A DNA stretch of 64,000 bases from JAUIKM01 sp964445695 (GTDB lineage Bacteria > Bacteroidota > Ignavibacteria > Kapaibacteriales > UBA7675). This document shows, one piece after another, positions 56,649-64,000 of the stretch. Position 1 is the stretch's first letter, and each line of letters opens with the position of its first letter. Under the pieces are notes generated by a model. It made no database searches, was not told where the DNA came from, and saw only the letters and a list, made by a program, of their open reading frames with translations. The stretch is taken from NCBI GenBank assembly GCA_964445695.1, contig CAYULF010000005.1:124001-188000 (forward strand). Reading direction: 5' to 3'. A program made the position numbers and the translations under genes.

Positions 56649-58359
56649 GTCCGATGTCGTTTAGTGAAAAGTCTGTGTCGGCGGATAAGCCGGCCGCTGC
56701 CTGCGCCGCGCCGAAGAGCAAATATCGTTTTGTTTCCAGCAGCAGCGGCCTGCGCTGCCCCAGGTAGGTTTTTGTGCTGTCGTACGCTCTGCCGTAAGCC
56801 GGCGAAAAGTGATAAACCAGGTGCGCGTTTGGTTGCGCGGCTTCGGCCTGAACCAGCAACTCGCGGTCGAAGAGCCATTCGTTCAGGCCGCGCACCTCGG
56901 CAAACTTGCCCTCGCGTTGGTTGAGCGCCCAGCCGCGCGTGTACCAGGCCAGCTGCGGAACGAGCAGATCGCCTTCATTGCGCGCATGCACCAGCACGAG
57001 CAGGCTGTCCGCGCCGCTGCTTTCGAGCGCGGCCGCCGTCTGCGCCGCGCCGTCCGTCCCGCGCTCGCCGGCTTGCAGATGATAAACCAGCGCGCGCGCA
57101 TTCAGGCAGAGCGCCGTCGCCGCGGCCAGGAGTATCGCGCTGCGCGCCGCAAAACGCGGCAGTTTAGTGCCGACGAAAATGACGACGCCCAGGGTGATAA
57201 GCAGCGCGGGCCAGACCAACATTTCGGGATTGGCGCGCAGAATCTGTACGGCGCCCGCGCGCCACTGCGGCGCGAGTGACCAGGCAAGCAAGGCCGGAAT
57301 CGATGCCAATGCTGTCCGCACCGCAAGCGGCAGTGTATTTGTGTTGCGCACGATGCCGACGATGAACAGCGCCGCGCCGAATACCAGCGGCGGCAGCATC
57401 AGCAGCGTGTAGTGCGGCATTTTGGTCTGCGCGATGGAAAACACGATGAAAGCCAGGCTGAACCACATCGCGCTCAGATTTTCCAGCGGCTGTTTTGTGC
57501 CGGCTGCGCGGCGTCTGCCGATCCCGAGCGCAAGCACTGCGCCCGCCAGCAGCGGCACATCGACCAACAGGCGGTTGACGTAGTACCACCAGCCGCGCAG
57601 CGCCGGTCCGCCTTCCGCCATGCCGAACACGTGCGGCGGCGCCAGCGCGCCGTAGAACTCCGCGCCGTAGCGCAACCACATATAACTGTACCACGGGGCC
57701 GCCAGCATCAGCGCCGCCAGACTCGCAAGCAGGAAGTACCTGCGGCGCTCTGGTTTTTCACCCGGTGAAAAACAAAAATGCAGGGTAAAGAGCAGCGGCA
57801 GGAGAGAAACGACAATCTTGGTCATCAGCGCCGCGGCAAAAGCGAAGGTGAAAAGCAGTGCGGCCCGCAGCATGGATTTGCGGTCGTCTGCCTCGCGCAG
57901 CATCAGTGCGGCCCGCAGCGCCAGCAGACAGAAGAACAGCAGCGGAACGTCGGTCATGCCGAAGTGCGCGTAGATCTGCCAGCTGAGTGCGCCGCTCAGG
58001 AGCGCCGCAGCCAGGACGCCGCCCCATTCGCCCAGTCGCGTACGTGCAATCAGAAACATGAGAACCACGCCGCCCGCGCCGCAGAGCGCCGCGAAGATCC
58101 GCACGCCCCACAGGTTCCGGCCGAACAGCGTCATGCAAGCGCTTATGCCCCAAACGTTCAGCGGCGGCTGCGTGGACGAGTACAGGCCGCCGGGCGACCA
58201 GCGCGTCTGGTCCCAGACCTTACCGTGATCGAGCACCGCCTCCGCGCGCAGCGCGTACAGTCCCTCGTCCCAGGATTGCAGCTCGCCGTCGCCCAGACAG
58301 AAGAAGACGGGCGCACAGCAGAGCAGTACAAGCAGGCGAGTCATCGAGCGAGAATTCAT
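56620..58359 (-). CDS. GT39-like membrane mannosyl/arabinosyltransferase (PMT/ArnT superfamily)
   Basis: A 579-residue inner-membrane protein with about 11-12 hydrophobic helices. DGELQSWDEGLYALRAE near the N-terminus carries the Asp-Glu pair used as a catalytic base in polyprenyl-phosphate-dependent GT-C enzymes; SSTQPPLNVWGIS and HFGMTDVPLLFF are also typical. A C-terminal periplasmic portion of about 120 residues follows. It likely transfers a sugar from a lipid-phosphate donor to an envelope acceptor. The substrate is unknown. It sits downstream of a deoxynucleoside kinase gene and overlaps the ureohydrolase start. Confidence 0.85.
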   Translation of the reverse strand: MNSRSMTRLLVLLCCAPVFFCLGDGELQSWDEGLYALRAEAVLDHGKVWDQTRWSPGGLYSSTQPPLNVWGISACMTLFGRNLWGVRIFAALCGAGGVVLMFLIARTRLGEWGGVLAAALLSGALSWQIYAHFGMTDVPLLFFCLLALRAALMLREADDRKSMLRAALLFTFAFAAALMTKIVVSLLPLLFTLHFCFSPGEKPERRRYFLLASLAALMLAAPWYSYMWLRYGAEFYGALAPPHVFGMAEGGPALRGWWYYVNRLLVDVPLLAGAVLALGIGRRRAAGTKQPLENLSAMWFSLAFIVFSIAQTKMPHYTLLMLPPLVFGAALFIVGIVRNTNTLPLAVRTALASIPALLAWSLAPQWRAGAVQILRANPEMLVWPALLITLGVVIFVGTKLPRFAARSAILLAAATALCLNARALVYHLQAGERGTDGAAQTAAALESSGADSLLVLVHARNEGDLLVPQLAWYTRGWALNQREGKFAEVRGLNEWLFDRELLVQAEAAQPNAHLVYHFSPAYGRAYDSTKTYLGQRRPLLLETKRYLLFGAAQAAAGLSADTDFSLNDIGHEDSTGIAR

Positions 58360-58435
58360 ACAGTTGCAGAGTGCGGCCTAAAGCGCAAAGTCGTCAGGCC
58401 CGGAAATTGCCGGGCGCCAATCCCAAGCCTTCAGC

Positions 58436-59086
58436 TCAGCCGAACAGTTCGCGGTCGGCCGTAAAATAGTGTACGCCCGGCTCCAGCGGCCGCAGAATGC
58501 GGTCGCGCAGCAGCGCATAGTGCCGGTCGTTGTCCACAAACTCCACGTGGGTGCAGTCCACGATCAGGATGGTCAGGTCGCGCCGGTTCCAGAAGAGCTG
58601 AATGTAAGCTTCATGAAGACGCTGCAAATAGTCCGCCGTGATGGTGCGCTCGTAGATGCGCCCGCGTTTGCGGATGTTGCGCAGCAGGCGCTGCACGTCG
58701 TTCTGCAGATAGACAATGACGTCCGGGCGCGCAAGATTCGGCTCCAGACTTTCGGCCACCTGGCGGTAGAGATTGAACTCCGCCGACGACAGCGTCAGTC
58801 GTGCAAAGATTTCGTCTTTCTGGAAGGTGTAGTCGCTGACGATGCGCTCGTGGAAGAGGTCCAGCTCGTTCAGGCTCAACTGCTGTTTGTAGCGGCTCAG
58901 CAGGAAAAACATCTGCGCCTGGAAAGCAAACTGTTCCGGCCTCTCGTAGAACTGCGCCAGAAAGGGATTTTCCTCAAACTGCTCCAGCACTGCGCGTGCG
59001 TTCAGGTCGGCCGACAGTTTCTCCGCCAGCGTGGTTTTACCCGCGCCGATCGGCCCTTCTATCGCGATATATTTAACCTCGCTCAC
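58436..59086 (-). CDS. Deoxynucleoside kinase
   Basis: A kinase of about 216 residues that phosphorylates deoxynucleosides for dNTP salvage. The P-loop GPIGAGKTTLAEKL (about 9-22), the DYTFQKDEIFAR segment, the ERTITADYLQRLHEAY lid region (R-T-I-x-x-x-Y-L) and LIVDCTHVEFVDN match the dGK/dAK (dNK) family; the exact base is unresolved. The start could be the GTG at 59086 or a TTG two codons earlier; both overlap the folK end. It is translationally linked with folK. Confidence 0.88.
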   Translation of the reverse strand: MSEVKYIAIEGPIGAGKTTLAEKLSADLNARAVLEQFEENPFLAQFYERPEQFAFQAQMFFLLSRYKQQLSLNELDLFHERIVSDYTFQKDEIFARLTLSSAEFNLYRQVAESLEPNLARPDVIVYLQNDVQRLLRNIRKRGRIYERTITADYLQRLHEAYIQLFWNRRDLTILIVDCTHVEFVDNDRHYALLRDRILRPLEPGVHYFTADRELFG

Positions 59087-59642
59087 GCGCAACAGTCGCC
59101 TGATGATCGGAATCCGGGGAACAGGGCGCCGCGTCGTGCACGTCCACCCGCCCCGCGTCGTCGCATTGTTCCAGCAATTGCGCCACGTCCGCGTCGAACC
59201 CGGCGTGGATCATATCCGCCGCAATCTCCGCCGCGGGCAGCAGGACAAAACGACGCAGGTGCATCTGCGCATGCGGCAGAGTCAGTTCGGCCGTGGATAT
59301 CTGCTCGCGGCCGTACAGCAGGATGTCGATGTCGATCTCGCGGGCGTGCCAGCGCGCACGCGGCCGCCGCCCGAATTCCTTTTCGATTGTTTTGCAGAGC
59401 CTCAACAGCTCTTCCGCCGGGAGTGCGCACTGCGCGCGGACCGCCATGTTGAGGAAGTCCGGCTGGTCCTCGACGCCGTAGGGCGCGGTGGCGTAGAGCC
59501 GCGAGCAACGCACCCGGCGCAGGGCCGCCGTCTGCTCCAGGCGTCGCAGCGAACCGACCAGTGCCGCGCGGCGGTCGCCCAGATTGCTGCCGAAACCCAG
59601 CAGAATGTCTACGTCCTCGTTCCGCTGTGCTGTCGTGTTCAT
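59073..59642 (-). CDS. folK: 2-amino-4-hydroxy-6-hydroxymethyldihydropteridine pyrophosphokinase
   Basis: A 189-residue HPPK, which pyrophosphorylates hydroxymethyl-dihydropterin in folate synthesis. LGFGSNLGDRRAAL, YATAPYGVEDQPDFLN, the REIDIDILLYG metal site (D-x-D) and LPHAQMHLRRFVLLP are present. It follows folB with an ATGA overlap, so the pair is translationally coupled. A Cys/Asp-rich tail beyond the core (QCDDAGRVDVHDAAPC...) is extra compared with E. coli FolK (159 residues) and overlaps the kinase start. Confidence 0.93.
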   Translation of the reverse strand: MNTTAQRNEDVDILLGFGSNLGDRRAALVGSLRRLEQTAALRRVRCSRLYATAPYGVEDQPDFLNMAVRAQCALPAEELLRLCKTIEKEFGRRPRARWHAREIDIDILLYGREQISTAELTLPHAQMHLRRFVLLPAAEIAADMIHAGFDADVAQLLEQCDDAGRVDVHDAAPCSPDSDHQATVARERG

Positions 59643-60004
59643 ATCTGCGAGCGCGAGCGACTGTGTTCCACCTGGACAAAATCGGGCATCTGCTCCAGCG
59701 GCAGGTGCAATTTGCGCAGGCGTATGCCGACTGTGTTCAGCCGCGGGAAGCTGCGCAGCAGCTGGTCGACGATGTGTCCGGCCAGCGCCTCCAGAAGTTT
59801 GAAGCGCTGCTGCTGCATGATCGACTGCACCGCCGAAGCTACGCTCTGATAGTCGACCGCATGGTGCAGGTCGTCGCTGTCGGCCGCGGCCGAGGCGTTG
59901 TACTCCAGCTCCAGGTCGACGGCAAAGCGGCCGCCCAGGCTTTGTTCTTCCGGCAGGACGCCGTGGTGCGCGTACACGCGCATGTTGTTGATCGTAATTT
60001 TCAC
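59639..60004 (-). CDS. folB: Dihydroneopterin aldolase
   Basis: A 121-residue aldolase that converts dihydroneopterin to the FolK substrate. KITINNMRVYAHHGVLPEEQ at the start (HHGV with the usual Glu), VDYQSVASAV and LLEALAGHIVDQLL (the E-x-L-A helix with Lys earlier) match the family. I chose the GTG that begins the core; a TTG 13 codons upstream (60043) would add MKRIPSTIIGPPS. It is the first gene of the minus-strand folate run. Confidence 0.9.
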   Translation of the reverse strand: MKITINNMRVYAHHGVLPEEQSLGGRFAVDLELEYNASAAADSDDLHHAVDYQSVASAVQSIMQQQRFKLLEALAGHIVDQLLRSFPRLNTVGIRLRKLHLPLEQMPDFVQVEHSRSRSQI

Positions 60005-60190
60005 GCTCGGCGGACCGATGATTGTAGAGGGAATCCGCTTCAAATTTCCGGAGCGGAACGAAGCGAAGATGCGGCAATCTAGCGGCTTATCGGGCGTAAA
60101 ACAAACGCGAAAACAGTGCGCGCCGCCCGGCGATGATGGCCATGTGCGCGCGCGGTCGTATTTTTACGTTCGGCGCGCCGTGCCGAAGCC

Positions 60191-60577
60191 ATGTACTACG
60201 GACTTCAAGTCAGGAATCAAACTGTGACGATCGAAACATTTCCGAACCCGGAGCCCACGCGTCCCTACACAATCACGCACGTCAACCCCGAATTCAACTC
60301 GGTCTGCCCCAAGACGGGCCTGCCCGACTTCGGCACGATTACGCTGCGTTATATCCCGGCCGACACGTGCATCGAGCTCAAATCGCTCAAGTACTACTAC
60401 CTGGCCTTCCGCAACGAAGGCATCTTCTATGAAGCCGTGACGAACAAAATTCTCGACGATCTGGTGGCGGCCTGCAACCCAAGGGAAATGCACGTCAAAT
60501 CCGAGTGGTCCACGCGCGGCGGCATACACTCGATTATTGAAGTTTCCTGGCGCGCCGACGAACAAAAATCGGCTTGA
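60191..60577 (+). CDS. queF: 7-cyano-7-deazaguanine reductase
   Basis: A 128-residue short-type QueF, which reduces preQ0 to preQ1 with NADPH in queuosine synthesis. The catalytic Cys is in SVCPKTGLPDFG, and ELKSLKYYYLAFRNEGIFYE is the signature that includes the substrate Glu. The family's conserved Asp is D96 region or nearby (not resolved). queD lies 40 bases downstream, supporting one preQ1 operon; queC and queE are not in the window. Confidence 0.95.
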   Translation: MYYGLQVRNQTVTIETFPNPEPTRPYTITHVNPEFNSVCPKTGLPDFGTITLRYIPADTCIELKSLKYYYLAFRNEGIFYEAVTNKILDDLVAACNPREMHVKSEWSTRGGIHSIIEVSWRADEQKSA

Positions 60578-60617
60578 GCGGATTTTTCAGAAGTGAATAT
60601 TATCAGGGAGAGCGGCC

Positions 60618-61043
60618 ATGCAGGCGCGAATCGGCAAGGATTTTCATTGGGAAATGGGGCACAGGCTGCCGTACCACGAGGGCGGCTGCAGCAACGTGCA
60701 CGGGCACTCCTATCGCATGCGTGTGGAAATCGTCGGTGAGATCGACGAGCGCGGCATGGTCGTCGACTATTTTGACCTGAAGGCGGCCGTGGAGCCCATC
60801 GTGCAGGAGCTGGACCACGCTTTTCTCTGCGATGAAAACGACGCGGTCATGCGTGCGCTCTTCGCGCAGAACCCCATGAAAGTCGTGATGGTGCCTTTTC
60901 CATCCACGGCGGAAAACATCGCGTCTTTCCTGCTGGATCGCATCTCCGTCGCGCTGGCCAAATACAGCAAACTGACGGAAATCAGCGTCTTTCTGCAGGA
61001 AACCGAGCGCACCTTTGCCTCCGTCAGCAAACGCCTGGCCTGA
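60618..61043 (+). CDS. queD: 6-carboxytetrahydropterin synthase-like (PTPS family)
   Basis: A 141-residue PTPS-family enzyme; QueD converts dihydroneopterin triphosphate to 6-carboxytetrahydropterin on the way to preQ0. FHWEMGHRLPYHEGGCSNVH holds the zinc His residues and the catalytic Cys (GGCSNVHGH), and ELDHAFLCDEND and VFLQETERTFASV hold the other active-site acid. GGGAG precedes the ATG. The gap to queF and the shared theme make QueD the best call; 6-pyruvoyl-tetrahydropterin synthase activity cannot be excluded. Confidence 0.9.
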   Translation: MQARIGKDFHWEMGHRLPYHEGGCSNVHGHSYRMRVEIVGEIDERGMVVDYFDLKAAVEPIVQELDHAFLCDENDAVMRALFAQNPMKVVMVPFPSTAENIASFLLDRISVALAKYSKLTEISVFLQETERTFASVSKRLA

Positions 61044-61087
61044 GGCCGGAAAACGGATTTGCAACCACAAAACAGGACTGAATAGAT

Positions 61088-62536
61088 ATGAGTGTTCGCG
61101 TACGTTTTGCTCCCTCGCCCACGGGTTATCTGCACGTCGGCGGCCTGCGCACGGCGCTGTACAACTACCTCTTTGCACGCCATCACGGCGGCGTCTGCAT
61201 TCTGCGGCTGGAGGATACGGACCGCACGCGCCTGGTGGAAGGCGCCATGGAAAAACTGATTGAATCGCTGGCGGCATGCGGCATTGAATTTGACGAAAGC
61301 CCGGTCAGACCCGGCAATCACGGGCCTTATATTCAGTCCGAACGGCTCGATCTGTACAAAACGTACGCTGAAAAACTCCACCAATCCGGCAAAGCCTATT
61401 TTGCTTTCGACACCGCCGAAGAACTGCAGGCCATGCGCGAGCGACGCCAGGAGCAGGAGGGCGGCGGCGGTTACGACCGGAAGACGATGCGCAACGAGAT
61501 AACCCTCGGGGCGGAAGCCACGCAGAAATTGATCGCCGACGGCGCGGACCACGTGTTGCGTCTGCTCGTGCCGGAAAACAAAACCGTCGAATTCGAGGAC
61601 GTCGTGCGCGGTCGCATCAGCGTGCAGAGCGGCGACATCGACGACCAGGTGCTGCTGAAGTCGGACGGATTCCCGACCTATCACCTGGCCAACGTGGTCG
61701 ATGACCATTTGATGGAAATCACACACATCATCCGCGGTGAGGAATGGCTGCCGTCCACGGCCAAACACATGCTGCTCTACGAAGCGTTCGGCTGGGAAGC
61801 GCCGCATGTGGCGCACCTGCCGCTGTTGCTCAATCCCGATCGCAGCAAGATGAGCAAACGCCAGGGCGACGTGGCGGTGGAAGACTACCTGGCCAAGGGG
61901 TATCTGCCTGAAGCGCTGGTGAACTTCGTGGCGCTGCTGGGCTACAACCCGACGGGCGACCGCGAAGTGTACTCGATGCAGGAAATGATCGACCTCTTCG
62001 ACCTGTCCAAAGTCAACAAAGCCGGCGCGGTCTTCGACCTGCAGAAACTGGACTGGATGAACTTCGAGTACCTGAAAAATCTGGATCCGCAGCGCGCGGC
62101 GCAGGAATTGATGCCCGCCGTGCAGGCCGCCGGCTACGATGCCGATACCGACTTCGTGGCGCGCTGTTTTGCGCTGCTGCGCGAGCGCCTGCGTTTTACC
62201 GCCGACCTGTTGACTGTTGGCGACTACATGTTCGCCGACCCGCAGGAATTCGAGGAAAAATTCCGCAAAAAACACTGGAAGGACAACACGGCCGAGCTGG
62301 TCAAACCCTTTGTGGAGCAGCTGCGCAGCGCCGAAGCCTTCGACCACGAATCGCTGCACAAACTGGCTGAAGCCTACACCGCCGAACACGAGATCGGCTT
62401 CGGCAAACTGATGAATCCGATCCGCCTGATGCTGACCGGCAAAGGCGCGGGTGCGGGCATGTTTGAGACGATGGAACTGCTGGGCCGCGACACCTGCATG
62501 CGGCGCATCGACGCATTCCTGGGAAGTCTCGCCTGA
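61088..62536 (+). CDS. gltX: Glutamyl-tRNA synthetase
   Basis: A 482-residue class I aminoacyl-tRNA synthetase that charges tRNA-Glu. The HIGH-type signature is PSPTGYLHVGG near residue 8-18 and the KMSKR signature lies in NPDRSKMSKRQGDV. The anticodon-binding C-terminal domain is of normal length. The gene follows queD closely, an interesting pairing because GluRS can act with tRNAs that carry queuosine, but the link is only positional. Confidence 0.97.
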   Translation: MSVRVRFAPSPTGYLHVGGLRTALYNYLFARHHGGVCILRLEDTDRTRLVEGAMEKLIESLAACGIEFDESPVRPGNHGPYIQSERLDLYKTYAEKLHQSGKAYFAFDTAEELQAMRERRQEQEGGGGYDRKTMRNEITLGAEATQKLIADGADHVLRLLVPENKTVEFEDVVRGRISVQSGDIDDQVLLKSDGFPTYHLANVVDDHLMEITHIIRGEEWLPSTAKHMLLYEAFGWEAPHVAHLPLLLNPDRSKMSKRQGDVAVEDYLAKGYLPEALVNFVALLGYNPTGDREVYSMQEMIDLFDLSKVNKAGAVFDLQKLDWMNFEYLKNLDPQRAAQELMPAVQAAGYDADTDFVARCFALLRERLRFTADLLTVGDYMFADPQEFEEKFRKKHWKDNTAELVKPFVEQLRSAEAFDHESLHKLAEAYTAEHEIGFGKLMNPIRLMLTGKGAGAGMFETMELLGRDTCMRRIDAFLGSLA

Positions 62537-62753
62537 GTGCATTCAAGCGCGCGGCGTCCGGAATTGTGCAATCTCTCCGCCTGCGGTGCGTCGGATCGCG
62601 GCCCGCGGGCGGCGACCGCATGCGGCCGATTTCCTTCGGTCGTTCTGGCTCAAAATGCTATTTTCCGGGTTCGATGCTGTTGCGGTCTTCCGCTCCCCGT
62701 CCCCGCGGAGACCGTACGTCACTTGTCTCAGCGACAAAAACGCGTCAGAAACT

Positions 62754-64000
62754 ATGAAGATCCTGATTGCAGATGACAATCACGAGTTTTGCACGACGAT
62801 CGCCGATATCATCGCGTCGGAGGGGTGGGAGTACAAAATTACGAACACGCCGCAGGACACGCTGCAGTACCTGGAGGTACACGCGGACCGCGTCGGCGTG
62901 CTGCTGCTGGACGTGGAGTTCAACCATCCGACGCTGACGGGCATCGACGTGCTGGAGCGCTCGGTGCGCAACTGGCCGCAGATCCCGGTTGTGATGATCA
63001 CGGGTGTGGGCACGATCAGCATCGCCGTGCGCGCCACGCAGCTCGGCGCGATGAACTTCATTGAAAAAAGCGCCATCGACCGCGCACGGCTGAAAGAAGT
63101 GCTGTACACGGCGATGGAAAAAGTCAATGTGCGTTCGGCCGCCAAGGAGGCCATGCAGTTGATGAGCGATCAGGGACTGATAGGCCGCAGCCGCGCCATG
63201 CTGGACGTGGCCGACAACATCTACCGCTACGGCCGCACGGAACTCAACATCCTGATCCTGGGCGAGACCGGCACCGGTAAAAAACTGGTGGCGCGTGCGC
63301 TGCACGCCGCCAGTGCGCGCAACGGCAAACCCTTCGTGACGGTCGACATTCCGAACATTCCCGCGCCGCTGTTCCAGAGCGAACTGTTCGGCCACACCAA
63401 AGGATCGTTTACGCACGCGACCGAAGATAAAAACGGTCTCTTCCAGCAGGCCAACAAAGGCACGATTTTCCTGGATGAAATCGGCGATCTGCCGCTGGAG
63501 CTGCAGGCCAACCTGCTCGTGCCGATCGAGGAAAAAACGGTGCGGCGCCTGGGCTCGATCAAGTCCACGCCGATCGACGTGCGTTTTGTCTCGGCGACGG
63601 ACCGCAACCTCGTCGGCGCAATTGAAGAAGGCAAGTACCGCGAGCAGCTCTACCATCGTCTGCGCGAATGTGAAATCACGCTGCCGCCGCTGCGCGACCG
63701 GCGCGAGGACATTCCGCTGATTGTTGAGCACTACACGCAGGCGCACAACAGCAAAATGGACGAGCAGAAAATGTTCAGCAGCGCCGCGCTGGAATATCTG
63801 TCCGAACTGCCCTGGCCGGGCAACGTGCGCCAGCTGGAAAACATGGTGCGCGTAGTGCTGCAGACCAGCAACAGCGACAGGGTGGAAGTGGCCGACGTGG
63901 CGCGCGTGGAATCGCCGCAGCCCAACGGCAAGCGCAACGAGCGCAGCAACGTGCAGTCCTTTCTGGACTCCGGCAACACTCTGCGCGAAGACGTGGACAT
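62754..64000 (+). CDS. NtrC-type response regulator with degenerate GAFTGA loop (partial)
   Basis: At least 415 residues; the 3' end lies beyond the window. The receiver domain (1-115) has the acidic pair D7-D8, phospho-acceptor Asp53, Thr83 and Lys105. A AAA+ domain follows with GETGTGKKL (170-178), LDEIGD (240-245) and a WPGNVRQLENMVRVVLQ C-terminal helix (around residues 350-370). The sigma-54 contact loop, normally GAFTGA, reads GSFTHA (217-222), with two key positions changed. It may therefore not activate sigma-54 promoters and could act through other means. Translation starts at ATGAAG; the gltX gene ends 217 bases upstream, a gap without a clear promoter. Confidence 0.9.
   Translation, partial: MKILIADDNHEFCTTIADIIASEGWEYKITNTPQDTLQYLEVHADRVGVLLLDVEFNHPTLTGIDVLERSVRNWPQIPVVMITGVGTISIAVRATQLGAMNFIEKSAIDRARLKEVLYTAMEKVNVRSAAKEAMQLMSDQGLIGRSRAMLDVADNIYRYGRTELNILILGETGTGKKLVARALHAASARNGKPFVTVDIPNIPAPLFQSELFGHTKGSFTHATEDKNGLFQQANKGTIFLDEIGDLPLELQANLLVPIEEKTVRRLGSIKSTPIDVRFVSATDRNLVGAIEEGKYREQLYHRLRECEITLPPLRDRREDIPLIVEHYTQAHNSKMDEQKMFSSAALEYLSELPWPGNVRQLENMVRVVLQTSNSDRVEVADVARVESPQPNGKRNERSNVQSFLDSGNTLREDVD

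Noticed and set aside
60767..62542. 591-codon open frame antisense to queD and gltX
   Set aside because: The plus strand encodes unmistakable GltX and QueD; the antisense frame has no family features.

Overview
The window looks like a chromosomal segment from a moderately GC-rich bacterium of the Bacteroidota/FCB assemblage, possibly an Ignavibacteria-, Kapabacteria- or Rhodothermia-like lineage. Six or seven secreted proteins end in a type IX secretion (T9SS) type A sorting domain with a 'PNP' start. Two promoters match the Bacteroidota consensus (TTG, about 15-20 nt, TAnnTTTG). The giant surface protease carries a C-terminal module that I associate with Ignavibacteria-type surface proteins. 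The species cannot be fixed from the sequence.

Layout. 1-3.7 kb (minus strand): a type I-B CRISPR effector operon, cas8b-cas7-cas5-cas3; cas3 runs off the left edge, and no cas6, adaptation genes or array are visible. 4.3-6.9 kb: a DinB-like protein and a cytosolic-looking sulfatase. 7.4-13.4 kb (plus): an apparent operon of a YadA-head-like repeat protein, a membrane GT2 glycosyltransferase and a beta-propeller T9SS cargo, closed by a strong terminator. 13.8-14.7 kb: a tandem pair of small secreted nine-cysteine proteins. 15.1-23.1 kb: a beta-helix T9SS protein, then three large paralogous T9SS cargo proteins plus a decayed small gene, with a conserved roughly 140-nt leader before three of these genes. 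23.5-34.5 kb: an HDOD protein and a metalloprotease of about 3,360 residues with 29 Ig-like repeats and a dockerin-like end.

34.9-49.2 kb is mostly housekeeping: murB-crcB, a choice-of-anchor-type T9SS protein, a nitrilase-family hydrolase-malQ-mscS run, secA and rnhC. The rnhC upstream gap carries a cluster of DnaA boxes and is a candidate replication origin. 49.7-55.5 kb: a GT2 glycosyltransferase, an ECF sigma factor paired with a membrane protein that itself ends in a T9SS-like domain, cutA-miaE, and yqgE. 55.6-60 kb (minus) is a compact run folB-folK-deoxynucleoside kinase-GT39-ureohydrolase, divergent from queF-queD-gltX and a response regulator cut by the right edge.

How it fits together: the left half is dominated by surface and secreted proteins (adhesin-like head, glycosyltransferase, T9SS cargo, giant protease), and SecA supplies the Sec step that T9SS cargo needs. 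The sigma/T9SS-domain pair at 51-53 kb is the best candidate for an undescribed system, a possible envelope- or secretion-sensing switch. The heptamer GTTAAAC/GTTTAAC is strongly over-represented in some blocks (about 42 copies) and absent from others, which no annotated feature explains.
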